Part shown: one piece after another, positions 23,825 to 35,215 of the stretch
Numbering within the stretch: the stretch's first letter is position 1
Layout of the letters: each line of letters starts with the position of its first letter
Origin: Rugalucina vietnamica
Lineage: Eukaryota; Mollusca; Bivalvia; Lucinida; Lucinidae
Direction of reading: 5' to 3'
Length of the DNA: 64,000 nt
Assembly: GCA_964017185.1 (NCBI GenBank)
Contig: OZ024878.1
Span: 16,699,851-16,763,850, forward strand
Notes under the pieces: model-generated
What the model was told of the DNA's origin: nothing
The model's input: only the letters and a program-made list of their open reading frames with translations
Database searches by the model: none
Made by a program: the position numbers and the translations under genes

Positions 23825-24116
23825 CTTAAAGGATGTCACTTTTATTTTTATTTACAGCTATCACTGCTATAGACATGAGTGCCTCGAATAGACGCAACTA
23901 GACGTAATTTTCCTTTTAGTCGACGAACCGAAAACCAGGTCAAGGTGCGTGGTTGTACATATTTATGTAAAGGACCATTAATGCAGGGGTTTATGCTTAC
24001 ATGTCTTCTTTATACAGAATATTACGCGTAAATTCTAGCCCCAACGCAACTCTACGTCACTTTTGATACGGATGAACCACGGAATTATAGTCAAGGACAC
24101 CGAGTGAAGAAACTTA

Positions 24117-25632
24117 GTTCCAAACAAATCTATATAATCCTGTCTTTCCAATTATCTGATAGACTACGCATAATGCCAGCACATCCTCTGGACATGAAAA
24201 ACACAGCGACAAAACTGTATTATACATCCAATGCTTTGCTACGCTCTCAGTATATTCGGTTGCGGTATTTATTTATTTTGCGACGACCGAAAAACTATTT
24301 TGCACGACCATAACTCGATCTTTCAAGAGTTGATTCGGTTCAAAATTGCCAAAGAGTTGCATGAAATATATTTGCAGCAAATATAGTCCGATGATAGACA
24401 TTTTGAGCTATATATTGCTAGTATTAATTAGAAACGTTGATAAATGTGGACTTTAAAATCACAACAAAATTATAAATTATGCTAAGTCAGCACGTAAGTG
24501 CGACAGTCACTGGTGGCCAACAATTCCTTTTTCACACCGTGTCGGGAATTAGACTATGACAATTACTAAATAAAACAGTTACTTGTGGACTGAACCAGAC
24601 ACCTTCAGCTATCAGTTGGTCAACTGGAATTCAATTGAGGACACAAGAACTTTTAGTCAAGTGTTTATGCATCTTGAATACTTGCGGTGTCAATGATTGA
24701 AACCCTAAAGATAAGTAATGATTTGCAAATCTGCAAAAAGTAGATAAAGGAATCAGAAAAGCATGGCAATACCACGTACACGACTGATAAGCATTTGCAT
24801 TTGAAAGCATTAAGCAATCATCAAACTAGTTTTGAGAGTATTATTATCAATGCATATGCAGACTAAGCAGAAATACACCAGTCAAACATCGGGTTTACGT
24901 GACATTCAACATTAAAGTTTATACGGTCTGAACAAAACGGTTTAACGAACACTTAATTCTATATTGAGTTGGAATGATTTCTTTTTTGCCATTTATATTT
25001 TCAAATCCTGATTTATGGATAAATTATGTAGCATGCCATGCAGACATTGTTATTATATAAGTTTAATCAGCTGATATATTGATAAATTTAAAATGAATAT
25101 CGTTATGAGAAAAAAATGCCTTGCGTATAACAACAAAAATCATAGATCGACAAAATCATAGATCGGCAAGTTAAAACAACTGAGACTGATCAATGTTGTA
25201 CTTTCAATATTCATCAAAATTAATCATATGAATGCGGCCTGTACGTAAGTCGGCTGGAGGTGTTTTCGTCCTATTGTATATTCATGAATTTTTGAAAATC
25301 GTTCTTTATTCTCTTTCTCTCTTGACAATGCTCAAACAATAAAAATATTCTTCATGCACCCGAACCATGTTACTAAATTTGAAATTAGACATTTTACATA
25401 AAGAATCGAAAACAAAAGACTGTGACAGTCCGTCGCGACGTATGTATTATTCTATTAGCCTGACTTGGTTTAAAATAATTCCGTGAATACATAAATCTTC
25501 AAGAATTAAATGTCATAGTTTACAGTTCTAAAATTTATTAAAAATCTTCAATAGAAGTGATCAAAATTGAAGGAAATGGTATACGAAGGAAAAAAAAAGA
25601 CGCCCCAGTGACACAAATAATCTGTCTTAATA
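24117..25632 (+). repeat. Direct duplication, copy 2
   Basis: Partner of 19,983-21,395. The offset grows from 4134 at the start to about 4250 near the end, so copy 2 is slightly longer. A LINE is inserted about 60 bases past its recognisable right end. Confidence 0.8.
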
Positions 25633-25699
25633 GTATCATAGCGCAACGTTTTGTAGTACATTTACTATGACAAAAACATTAGGGATGAACTGATAGTTC

Positions 25700-25721
25700 G
25701 TCTCTCACTAATGAGAAAGAC
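25700..25721 (-). other. LINE 3' terminal hairpin
   Basis: GTCTTTCTCATTAGTGAGAGAC, read on the minus strand, pairs GTCTTTCTCA with GTGAGAGAC around a short loop. It lies about 10 bases from the element's 3' end, where reverse transcriptases of this type recognise their template. Confidence 0.6.
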
Positions 25722-25726
25722 CATCA

Positions 25727-26077
25727 TTATTTCTTGAATAGTGCTGATGTGTGTTGGTGAGTTCTTTGATGGCTGACTAGGCCAATTCTGGCTCTAAACT
25801 GTCGGTTGCAAGTAGAGCAAGTCAATGTCATAGAGTCTGATGGTGGCACATTTGTTTTGGCTTTGCGCTCTCTTCGCTTTCTTTCAGCTTCACAGATTCT
25901 CTTCTTTTCATAAAGAGCTGCTCCTTTGTTGATGAGACCTCGCCACTTTGATCGCTCCTGTGCAGTCTGTTCCCAGGACCCCATTGGTATTTCGAAATCC
26001 TTCAGAGAGGCTTTGAGGGTGTCTTTGTAGCGTTTCTTCTGGCCACCTTGAGAGCGCTTTCCCTCCTGTAGTTCTCC
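25727..26077 (-). pseudogene. LINE C-terminal tail with C2H2 zinc finger, cut off by an in-frame stop
   Basis: The same reading frame continues directly past the TAA at 26,080-26,078 for another 116 codons, so a single base change explains the break and no frameshift is needed. The tail is basic (KRRERKAK) and ends in a perfect C-x2-C-x12-H-x3-H finger, CSTCNRQFRARIGLVSHQRT plus H, followed by a short tail. The finger probably helps nucleic-acid binding during integration. That role is inference. Confidence 0.85.
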
Positions 26078-29002
26078 TTAGAAAACTTTCTTTGGAAGTC
26101 GCGCATCAGGCATTCTTATAACATGGCCAGTCCATCTTAGCTGTGCTAGCTTTAAGACTGTATGCATGGTTTGCATCCCTGCTTTCGTCAGGACCTCTGT
26201 GTCTGGAATCTTGTCCTGCCACTTGATTTTTAACAACTTTCTCAAACAGCTTAAGTGGAAATGGTTAAGTCTCTTTGCATGGCGTTGGTATACTGTCCAG
26301 GTCTCACATGCATACAAGAGGGTTGGCAGTACCACAGCCTTGTAGACTTTCAGCTTGGTGTCAAGCTTGATTCCATTTCGCTCCCAGACATTTGCACGGA
26401 GTCGTCCGAATGCCACACTAGCCTTTGCAATTCTGGCAGTGATCTCATCATCAATATGCACTGCTCTGGAGAGTGTGCTTCCCAGGTAGGTGAACTTGTC
26501 AACAACTTTCAGTTTTTGCCCATTCACAGTGATGGTTGGTTCATTATATGGCTTTCCGGGCGCTGGTTGGTGTACAACCTCTGTCTTTTTTGTGCTGATT
26601 GTGAGATCATAGTTATCACATGACTGTGAGACTTGATCCATGGCTCTTTGCATTTTTGCCTCTGTGCTGGCATTCTTATCCATATCATCTGCATAGAGCA
26701 GCTCATCTAGCACATCAGTCTGGACCTTAGTTTTGGCTTGCAACCTTCTGAGGTTGAATATGTTGCCATCAAAACGGTACCTGATTGGAAAACCAATGTC
26801 ACTGTCCTGAAAAGCATCCATAAGCATGGCAGAAAACATCATGCTGAACAGTGTTGGTGCCAGAACACAGCCTTGTTTGACCCCATTTGTTACTTCAAAT
26901 GGTTCAGAGAACTCTCCATCATTTTGCACACGTGCCTGCATGCCATCATGAAACTGCCGCACCATTGCTATGAATCTGGGTGGACAGCCAAACTTGGCCA
27001 TGATTTTCCAGAGTCCATCACGACTAACAGTGTCAAAAGCTTTGGTGAGGTCAACAAACGTCATGTATAGATCTACATTCTGTTCTTGGCATTTCTCCTG
27101 AAGCTGTCTTGCTGTGAATATCATGTCTATTGTCCCTCTGTCTTTTCTGAATCCACATTGACTTTCTGGGATAAGTCCCGTCTGATCAAGATGAACATTC
27201 AGACGATTCAACATAATTTTTGCAAGTATCTTCCCAGCAATTGATAGGAGGGAGATGCCTCTGTGATTGTCACAGACTTGAGGATTTCCTTTCCGCTTGT
27301 ATAGGTGGATTATGGATGCATCCTTAAATTCTTGTGGGATAGCCTCCTTTCTCCACATACAGTGAAACAACTCTGTCAGTTTCTCTGCCATGGGTAGCCC
27401 CCCAGCCTTGTAAACTTCGGCAGGAATTGCATCTGCACCTGGGGCTTTGCCAGATGATAGTTGTTGAACTGCTTTTCTTGTTTCCGTAATGGTAGGAAAT
27501 TCATCTAACAGAACATTGCACTCTATCTGTGGAAGTCTGTCGATTGCATCCTCATTGATGCTTGATGGTCGATTAAGCACACTATTGAAGTGTTCTGCCC
27601 ACCTTTCCAAGATAGCTTCTTTATCTGTGAGAAGAGTGTTTCCATCTGCACTGAGCAATGTGGTGGCTCCAGAACTCTTTGGACCATAAATGGTTTTCAG
27701 TGCATCATGAAATTTCTTCATGTCCTTTCTATCCGCAAAAGACTGAATTTCTTCTGTTGTCTTCCTCAGCCAGGAATCTTGCATGTCCCTAAGCTTGGTC
27801 TGGACTGTCTTACAAATGTTGCTGTAGGCTGCTTTCTTTGATACTGAGCTAGTATCATCTTGATGTGCCTTGTGCAATCGGTGCTTTTCTTCAAGAAGCC
27901 TCTGTATTTCGTCATCATTCTCATCAAACCAGTCTTGATGTTTGCGAGATGGATGGCCTAAGGTGCTTGCAGCTGAAGAAAGAACTGTTTTACGGAAAAC
28001 TGTCCAGTTTTCTTCGGGGTCCTCTGAACTGAGATTCATTGCATCCAGTTGGTTGCAAATGTCTGTTAAGAAATCTTGTCTCATGCTGTCTTTATTCAGC
28101 TTTGAGACATCCAGTCTCTTAGGAGCTTTCTTGCCTTGAGGTCGCCTCGCAGGCTGTATTCTTAGGTTGAGTTTGCTGACAACCAGTCTATGATCTGTCC
28201 AGCAGTCTGCACCACACATAGTCTTTGTCACTTTAACATCCTGCCTGTCTGTTCTCCGCACTATGACATAGTCTATGAGATGCCAGTGTTTGGAACGGGG
28301 ATGCATCCAGGATGTTTTGTTCCTATTAGGTAGACGGAAGACTGTGTTGGTGATTAGAAGGTCATGTTCAGCACACTTCCTGAGAAGCAAGAGACCATTG
28401 CTGTTGCACTTTCCAACCCCTTCTGGACCTATAACTCCTTCCCAGGTCTGGTGGTCTGTACCCACTCTGGCATTAAAGTCGCCAAGAAGGATAAGCTTGT
28501 CTGTGCGGGGTGTTGCAGAAATAACATTGTCTAGGTCATCATAGAACTTGTCCTTGACCTCATCTGGATTGGTCATTGTGGGTGCATAAGCACTGACAAT
28601 AGTTGCATGTTTATTGCCTGACAGAGGAAGTCTCAATGTCATTAGACGGTCATTAATGCCTTTTGGCAATCCTGACAGCTTACCAACAAGTTCTGTTTTG
28701 ATGGCAAAGCCAACTCCTGCTTCACGCCTCTCTTCACTTTTGCGTCCACTCCAGAAGAAGGTGTATCCAGCACCAACTTCTTTGATCTCCCCAACATCTG
28801 CGAACCGAGTCTCACTCAATGCAGCTATCTGTATATCATACCTCCCAAGTTCTCTGCCCACAAGGGCCGTTCTACGCTGTGGTCTATCTGACCCAGCATT
28901 GTCCATTAAAGTACGCACATTCCATGCGCCAATCCGTAAGGGAATTACTCTAGCTTTTTTCTTTGTATTTCGACCACTTAAGGGGATCCCCGCTGATCGC
29001 GG
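26078..29002 (-). CDS. LINE ORF: endonuclease and reverse transcriptase, ending at a premature stop
   Basis: The protein nicks target DNA and copies its own RNA there. The frame is open from 29,002 (after TAA at 29,005-29,003) and lacks an ATG before 28,906, although the endonuclease domain clearly begins earlier with RIGAWNVRTL, so the true start is unclear. Counting from the GTG at 28,918, the endonuclease shows ALSETRF near 33-39, LLGDFNAR around 144-151 and TDHRLV at 241-246. The reverse transcriptase shows the GFRKDRGT and VDLTKAFDTV blocks, GVKQGCVLAP and the catalytic LLYADDM (Tyr742 of YADD). The later part has LRWTGHVIRM, typical of this LINE group. It ends at TAA 26,080-26,078. Confidence 0.9.
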   Translation of the reverse strand, partial: PRSAGIPLSGRNTKKKARVIPLRIGAWNVRTLMDNAGSDRPQRRTALVGRELGRYDIQIAALSETRFADVGEIKEVGAGYTFFWSGRKSEERREAGVGFAIKTELVGKLSGLPKGINDRLMTLRLPLSGNKHATIVSAYAPTMTNPDEVKDKFYDDLDNVISATPRTDKLILLGDFNARVGTDHQTWEGVIGPEGVGKCNSNGLLLLRKCAEHDLLITNTVFRLPNRNKTSWMHPRSKHWHLIDYVIVRRTDRQDVKVTKTMCGADCWTDHRLVVSKLNLRIQPARRPQGKKAPKRLDVSKLNKDSMRQDFLTDICNQLDAMNLSSEDPEENWTVFRKTVLSSAASTLGHPSRKHQDWFDENDDEIQRLLEEKHRLHKAHQDDTSSVSKKAAYSNICKTVQTKLRDMQDSWLRKTTEEIQSFADRKDMKKFHDALKTIYGPKSSGATTLLSADGNTLLTDKEAILERWAEHFNSVLNRPSSINEDAIDRLPQIECNVLLDEFPTITETRKAVQQLSSGKAPGADAIPAEVYKAGGLPMAEKLTELFHCMWRKEAIPQEFKDASIIHLYKRKGNPQVCDNHRGISLLSIAGKILAKIMLNRLNVHLDQTGLIPESQCGFRKDRGTIDMIFTARQLQEKCQEQNVDLYMTFVDLTKAFDTVSRDGLWKIMAKFGCPPRFIAMVRQFHDGMQARVQNDGEFSEPFEVTNGVKQGCVLAPTLFSMMFSAMLMDAFQDSDIGFPIRYRFDGNIFNLRRLQAKTKVQTDVLDELLYADDMDKNASTEAKMQRAMDQVSQSCDNYDLTISTKKTEVVHQPAPGKPYNEPTITVNGQKLKVVDKFTYLGSTLSRAVHIDDEITARIAKASVAFGRLRANVWERNGIKLDTKLKVYKAVVLPTLLYACETWTVYQRHAKRLNHFHLSCLRKLLKIKWQDKIPDTEVLTKAGMQTMHTVLKLAQLRWTGHVIRMPDARLPKKVF

Positions 29003-29629
29003 TTAACCAGCCAGGGGGTTTGAAGCAGGCAATTGTTTAGGGCACCTTTTCTAGCCCCTTCCCCATGCTACGGGGGTGAGCAGTGCGGTCCTAAATAGGT
29101 CTGCTCAGTCGCTCAGCCGACTGCCGAATTCTGCTTACTGCTTCTCCTCACAGAAAGCGAACATTAGAACTGAGCCGCCTGTGTGCAGGTCTGCAACTAC
29201 AGCTCCCAGTGTGTCCTACACCTGCTGCTTCGCCACTCGCCCATCGCCACAGGACTTTGTATGTGGGTGCAAGTGTGATGAAATGGTTGTGTATGCAAGT
29301 GCTTGTGTGTTGAGAAATAAGATGACATGCGCTATGAAATTGGATTATAGTGAGGAAGAGGTGCGCAACGTCAACCTCACTCTCTAGTCCTCGCCCAGCT
29401 GCGCCCAGAGGCAAGACACAGGTCAAGACGTCTGGAGTTGGGTTTGGATGCAGTGGATGACCGTAACATCTTTAGTGCCTTGTCACGCTCTGCATGTTCC
29501 ACAACATGTTGCTGTATCGCTTTCTGAACCGTTGAATCAGGTGATTTCTTCCGCTCCATCTACCAAACAGTCTCTGCATATCTGGACTAGGCATATCCAG
29601 ACACACAGGTTTGATTTTGGAGTTTCCTT

Positions 29630-29860
29630 CTCCTAGATGAATTGCTGGCCACAGCTGAAGAGCTCCATCTACCCTTCCTTAGGTTTTGTTTAGAGACCTG
29701 TAAACTCCTAGGAGGACTGTCAACCAAGACTAATGAGTTCCCCCTGCCCAGCTAGATTTTTGTGTAGAGAACTAGCTTAACTCCTAGATGAGTTGCCTTC
29801 CAAGGCTAACGAGCCCCATCTGCCCCGCATGACAACAGGTAGTACTGATTACATGTTACA
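29630..29860 (-). repeat. Tandem repeats of about 75 bases in the LINE 5' region
   Basis: CTCCTAG recurs at 29,630, 29,705 and 29,781 (75 and 76 bases apart). It is followed each time by a diverged block near CAAGRCTAAYGAGYYCC and CTGCCC. Tandem 5' units in LINEs often carry promoter activity. That is inference here. Confidence 0.7.
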
Positions 29861-29904
29861 GTAGCAGTTAAACTGACCTGACAACTACAAGGGATGAACT
29901 ACTT

Positions 29905-30600
29905 TGTATCGGTATGAGCTGATCGATTGACTTCTATATACACGAACAACTTATATTCGAGAGGACTGCTTGTATCACGATAGGCTGTTTGGCGGACAAA
30001 AGTCTTCCACAGTCGCTATTTCATGTATTTACAAGGGCTCAACATTTGACACAACTATGCAATATATATAAATACGTAGTATATTTCAGGTTTAAAACAG
30101 ATAGTTGACAGTTGCTCCAGATGTATATTTATTTGTCTTATTTGGCAGGGTTATAGCTAAAGCACATAGTTACACGAGAACTAGCATACGTATATATAGC
30201 CAAAAGACATAAAATATGCTACTATACTGAAACGTATAGAGCTGACACCTACCACTTCTTTGGGTGTAAATGGTAAACCGTTCCTGTCCATTTTCTCAAG
30301 CACTCACACTGATGTATTTCAATTATATATAAACTGGCCTGAATTTTGTTAATATATGATAACATAATGTGATAGTTATAAAATCCTACGATGCCACAGG
30401 GCTGATTTAGATGGTATAATGATAACGCGGTCAACTGTTCAGTGGACAAAACGACGCTTCCTAACTTGAATTGTATGTGTGGTCCAATGCCTTTTGTGAA
30501 TTTTTACAGCCGAAAGAGTATCAGTTCTAGTCCCTAAAATGATGCGTAAAATTCTATGCTGCGATGCCTATATTTCATTGCATATTTTAACCTTTTTTAT
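29905..30600. other. Unrecognised non-coding stretch
   Basis: No supported gene or repeat between the LINE and the transposase fragment. Confidence 0.35.
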
Positions 30601-30644
30601 ACCGCAGTTTTCATACATACATGTCATGTATACATATATATATA

Positions 30645-30770
30645 CAGTGATGAAGAGAAATCTGTCTCAAGTAACCAGATGGAAGAGTGGCAGCACACTA
30701 TGTCCATCATTCTGAAAGAATACAAACCTGATGACATTTATAATGCCGACGAGACTGGTCTGTTCTACTC
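30645..30770 (+). pseudogene. pogo/Tigger-type transposase fragment
   Basis: About 40 codons read DEEKSVSSNQMEEWQHTMSI, then end in DDIYNADETGLFYS. NADETGLF is the signature around the first catalytic Asp of the DDE domain in pogo/Tigger and TIGD proteins. An acceptor-like ATATATATACAG directly precedes it. The frame stays open but the homology stops after FYS, and no further transposase is seen nearby. An isolated exon of a domesticated TIGD gene is a weaker alternative. Confidence 0.7.
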
Positions 30771-31435
30771 TCGTTATTGCACATACAATGCATCCATTTT
30801 TAAAACTTGTGCATGCTTAACATGTGCAAGGTTACTAATACATGTGCATGATAGATTCTGACGATTTTGGTAGCTATGACGTCATGAATTGGTTAACTCG
30901 TAATAATGATAACCCGAAGTGATAAGCTCGGTCCACTCGAGTTTGAGTTAACAAGAGTCACCTGTATATTTATTTCAGTATTTACATACTAGTGCCCAAG
31001 TTTTCGTACCTAGGTCTTCTTTGTCTGGATTTCTATTCATTGATTCACATGTACATAATTTCCGGCTACCTGACTTTGCATCAATGTTTTCTGGTCTTAA
31101 TAAATTGTAGTAGCTATATGGCTTCCCAAGAACTCCATATACCAAACACAACACATTCGGTCGAGAGCTCGTATAGGTTTCGCAATTAATTTTTATTCAA
31201 CAAACACTGGCCATCTTTGGGACAGAAAAAATGAACATCAAGCTTGGTGGAGAATAGGAACAAACTAGTTCGGTCCGTTAGAAAAATCTTTATAACAGCC
31301 GTTTCAAGGCGGATTCGTTTGTGTTTTATGATTGTTCAGAGTTTCAATCTTAAATGTTTTAAAGTGGTCAAATCTACCATAGCATTTGTAGTAACACTGT
31401 TCACTGATTTAAAGGCCATGCTTGGTCAAAACCTT

Positions 31436-31800
31436 AAAAAGGTACAAGTAGTCAACGATCAGGAAAAGGCGCAATCAGAAAGAGACTCCCTCTCCAAAAA
31501 CCGAGATGGGAAAAAACTAAATTGACATTCACGCATTCGTAAGCCGAATGAGCAGCTATTTTCCCAACAGGTGGCCACTCAGTTACCTTTAACTAAAAAT
31601 ATAAAAACATATATAAGGCGCAAACAGCACAAAAAGTTGTAACACTAAGACATAAAAAAATAAGAACCACCAAATCAAGAACCAAAAATAAGAACGACCA
31701 GTAATATAAAATTACTGGCGGGCTTAAGACTGTCATAATGATAGGGCTTTCAACATTTCCGGATTTCCGGAAGGTCATAAAACGTTTCTGTAACACTAGT
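31436..31800 (+). repeat. Dispersed repeat R3, copy with empty family-E site
   Basis: Begins AAAAAGGTACAAGTAGTCAA and continues through CCGAGATGGG, GTAAGCCGAATGAGCAGCTA, TGGCCACTCAGTTACC and ATTACTGGCGGGCTTAA. It matches 40,178-40,640 and the interrupted copy at 47,393-50,910. It is unclassified: no protein or terminal repeat was recognised. A poly-A run of about 47 bases follows at 31,809-31,855. Confidence 0.75.
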
Positions 31801-31823
31801 CGCTTTTGCAAAAAAAAAACAAA

Positions 31824-31856
<33 letters not shown>

Positions 31857-32410
31857 ATAAAGTCACCCTGTAATGATAATTGATTTAATTGATTTTTCTT
31901 CTTTGGGTTATTGTTATAACCAATTTCTTTTCTTTCACTCGGATGGTGTCAATATACACAACTGTATACAAAATATGGTACAACTGTTATAAAGATATAA
32001 AATGATAGAGGTATATACAGCTGTATGTAGGAAGATTTAGTCTATTTGTTAATGGTGAATCGTATTTTAATAGAAGATAGACATCTAAATATAATGCATG
32101 AACTTACGTGTGAACTTCAAGTGACCTAATAAACACACTACAATCAGAATTTTATTTCGTTCCACAATCAGGGCTTAACCTACTCAATTATTTCATTAGG
32201 TAATTGAATTAAGGCTATTATGTCACTGGTAACATACAATTAATTCCACATGAACCATTTATCTTTAAATAAAGAAGTGTTTTTAAACAATATATACCAT
32301 ATTTGGCATTTAATGGTTTTATCAAAGGCATTGTGTGCAACGGGATAGCATTAAAAAGACATGCAATACATATGACTAAGTTTAACAAAATAGCATGTGT
32401 ATTCTAAAAT

Positions 32411-34940
32411 AAACCAAAACCAAAGACCCATAGGCCACAAAGCTCACCTGATTTAACAGCTATCGTTGAATGTAAAATTTATGGCCACCCGACAATCAAA
32501 TCAAGTGATCTAGATTAAAAGTCAAACGCAACACAAAAGACTTCTTTATACACAATTCTGCAAAAACAAAATTCAAATGTTCCCAAATGTAATGGCAGAC
32601 TAGCATATTTCTACCATTCTCATTTTAAAGTTTATAAACAAGTATAAATAACCTTAATTTGCCATAGCAGAGCTTTTTTAAGAGGGGTACCACTGGCCCT
32701 TGCCAGTAAATTTTGGTCTTGGGCCAAACAGTTTCTGAGGAAAAGTTTTTTAAAGTATTTTTTTTCGAAAATGTGCCCTTTGAGGGGCCCAAGCAACCAA
32801 TTAAAGTATGGGGTTAGGATGAAGTTCATCTGCAACATAGAGGACTACTCAATAAACATTTCTGGAGAAAAAAAAATCGAACATCTTAGAAATATAAATA
32901 TATATGCGAGACTGCAGAAATATAAAAATTTCACTTTACCCATTATAAGTCTATGGAAACTGAAAGTTGCCGAAGCAACTAGAGTTGTTATCTGACTGAC
33001 ACAAAAAACAAGCGTTTTGTAGAGGCTAATTTTAGGAAGATGTGTGCAAAGTATCAGTTTCATAACCCAATCAGTTTCTGAAAAGAAGATTTTATAAAGA
33101 AGATTTTATAAGATTATTTTCGAACATTTACCTTTTGTTGGGGCCCCAGCAACCAATCAAAATAAGGTATTAGGGCAAATGAATATAAAACATAGAGGAC
33201 TACTAAATAAACATTTCTGCAAAAGCAAACTTCAAATATCTCGAATGAGACTGCAGAAATAGCAAATTTTTACTTTTCCCATTATAAGTCTATGGAAACT
33301 GAAAGTTGCCATAGCAACCAGAGTTCTTATCTGACTGGAACAAAAAACATCTTTTTTTTATAGCTGATAATGCTAGGAACAGGTACGCAAAGTATCACCA
33401 AAGAGTTTCTGAGTAGAAGATTTTTAAAGATTTTTTTTTTCTCTCGAAAATTTGCCCTTTTTGGTGCCCCAGCAACCAATCAAAATAAGCGACCAGGATG
33501 AAGGTCATCTGAAACGTAGAGCACTACTCAATAAACGTTTCTCCCAAAAATAAAATTCAAATATCTCCAATGAGAAATAGTCTAAAAGCAAATATTTGCA
33601 ATTACCACTTTTTTCCATTATAAGTCTATGGGACGTATAAGTTGCCATGGCAACCAGAGTTCTTATCCGATCTGAACAAACTAGAAAAAGTGCCTTGAGA
33701 GGCACGTATACCCCCGGCTGGTAGCTCCCCACCCCGACCCCTAAGCCCACCGCCCTCGACCCAAACATGTTAACTGACAAATTGAATCTCAATTCCCGAA
33801 TTAAAAATAGCACCCTCAACAAGTAAATCTTTAAAATTTGAATTTGCAAAAAGCCGTGACTGTCTAAAAGCATTGACAGGTGTGTGTGTGTGGGGGGGGG
33901 CGGGGAGTGAAGTAGAATGACAGACTTTTATAGTGCAGTATACAGAGCTGACTTGTATACTCAACCTAGGACTTGATCGCGGACATTGAGGGTCAGGTCC
34001 TCGGTCCTAGATGGAAAATAGAATGTCATTCTTTAATAATGTTAATACAAAATAATGAGATGTCCTAGATCTTGACCTCTAACCCCACCCTGGGCATGGA
34101 ACCTAGAGTGTAATGTCATTAGGAACAAGGCAAACATATGGTGCAAGTATGAATGATTTCTAAACGTGGTGGTTAAAAAAGTACAGAAAATACAATTTTT
34201 AAAGAAGTTCTAGATTTTGACCTCTAGCCCCACCCCCGCACATGGACCCTAGCGTCTGAACCTTACACGGTACCTATGGTCTAAGTATGCTTTCTGACAA
34301 GACTTATTTGAGTCAAGAAAATAGACTTACAGAAAATTTATCATGGTCTCTATCATATTATAAATGTGTCCTAGATTTTGACCTTTAGCCCCACCCCTGG
34401 GGATGGTACCACTGATTATGAAAGGAAACCCTATAGGGCATCTTTGAACTAAATAAGAATACATTCCTATGATTGTTTGTTAAGATATGGACTTAGAGAA
34501 AAAACAGTAGCATTGTAAACAGCACATTTTAAAGGTGACATAGATTTTGACCTCCAGCCCCATCCCCCGGGCATGGACCCTGGGCCCGACCTCATGGAAA
34601 CAAAGCAAACCCTATAGGGTACCTATGGTCCAAATATGAATAGTTTCTGACCATTGGCTCATGAGATATACAACTCTAGAGAAACTTTAACCAAAACTTT
34701 GACATAAATTCTACGAACGTTCCGGAATTACGAACGAAGAAACGAACGAACATACGAACGGAGAAGCGAAAACTGTATACAAACGTTCCCCCCCCCCCTC
34801 CTGTGGATGCTATATGACAAATATCAAAAGTTTTGGCCTCACAGCTTCAGAGGAGAAGTCGTTTGAAAATATTGACGGACGGACGACGGATATCTGCATA
34901 TCCTATAAGCTCACCTTTGAGCCTTCGGCTCAGGTGAGCT
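32411..34940 (+). mobile_element. Family E element, copy 1 (335-bp and 160-bp tandem units)
   Basis: Starts near CCAAAGACCCATAGGCCACA and ends in the hairpin AGCTCACCTTTGAGCC TTCGGCTCAGGTGAGCT at 34,908-34,940. The first part holds about three units of 336-339 bases (CATTATAAGTCTATGG at 32,941, 33,280 and 33,616). The second part holds four units of 145-169 bases (TAGATTTTGACCT near 34,066, 34,211, 34,372 and 34,540). An ACGAACGA microsatellite lies near 34,715-34,770, and GACGGACGGACGACGG precedes the hairpin. No protein is encoded. The structure resembles bivalve pearl-type or Helentron-associated non-autonomous elements. Confidence 0.7.
34908..34940 (+). other. Family E 3' terminal hairpin
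   Basis: The outer arms AGCTCACCT and AGGTGAGCT and the inner arms GAGCC and GGCTC pair perfectly, with loop TTC. Equivalent hairpins occur at 37,214-37,247, 50,435-50,468, 55,310-55,341 and 62,541-62,574. Confidence 0.85.
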
Positions 34941-35079
34941 AATAAAGTCACCACCGCAAAGTCTTCTGAATTTTCTTTGTTAACTGATGGAAACTTGTAT
35001 TATGAACAATCCATGCATGACATGGAACTATGAGCAACTTTTGCAGATGTGGCTGGAGCATATGTTGATGATATCATCG

Positions 35080-35215
35080 GAAACATGTCCGTGCAATGTA
35101 AACCTCTAAACCACATCTTTATATTATAAAACCAAGGTATACAGGGGTATACCTATGTTTCTTATTTTTGTTCAAAACATAGATTGTGGGTAATCGTTAG
35201 AACCGCCCTGGTGTC
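35080..35215. repeat. MITE family M1, left half
   Basis: GAAACATGTCCGTGCAATGT, ACAGGGGTATACCTATGTTT and AACATAGATTGTGGGTAATC match the 56,508 copy. The right half is missing. Confidence 0.6.

Larger units (their letters stand above)
25692..29889 (-). mobile_element. Near full-length LINE (non-LTR retrotransposon)
   Basis: The 4.2-kb element is bounded by an 11-base direct repeat, AGGGATGAACT, at 25,681-25,691 and 29,890-29,900. In its own direction it has a 5' region with about 75-base tandem repeats, a leader of about 600 bases, one long frame for endonuclease and reverse transcriptase with a C-terminal zinc finger, and a short 3' region with a hairpin. There is no poly-A tail, as in RTE-like elements. 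The clade is not certain: RTE-like or a related apurinic-endonuclease LINE. One nonsense codon in the frame makes this copy probably inactive. Confidence 0.88.

Noticed and set aside
28614..29006. 130-codon plus-strand frame
   Set aside because: Shadow of the LINE frame on the opposite strand, with no family resemblance.
29148..29426. 92-codon minus-strand frame as LINE ORF1
   Set aside because: It lies in the LINE leader but shows no coiled coil, RNA-binding or zinc-knuckle motif. It could be leader sequence only.
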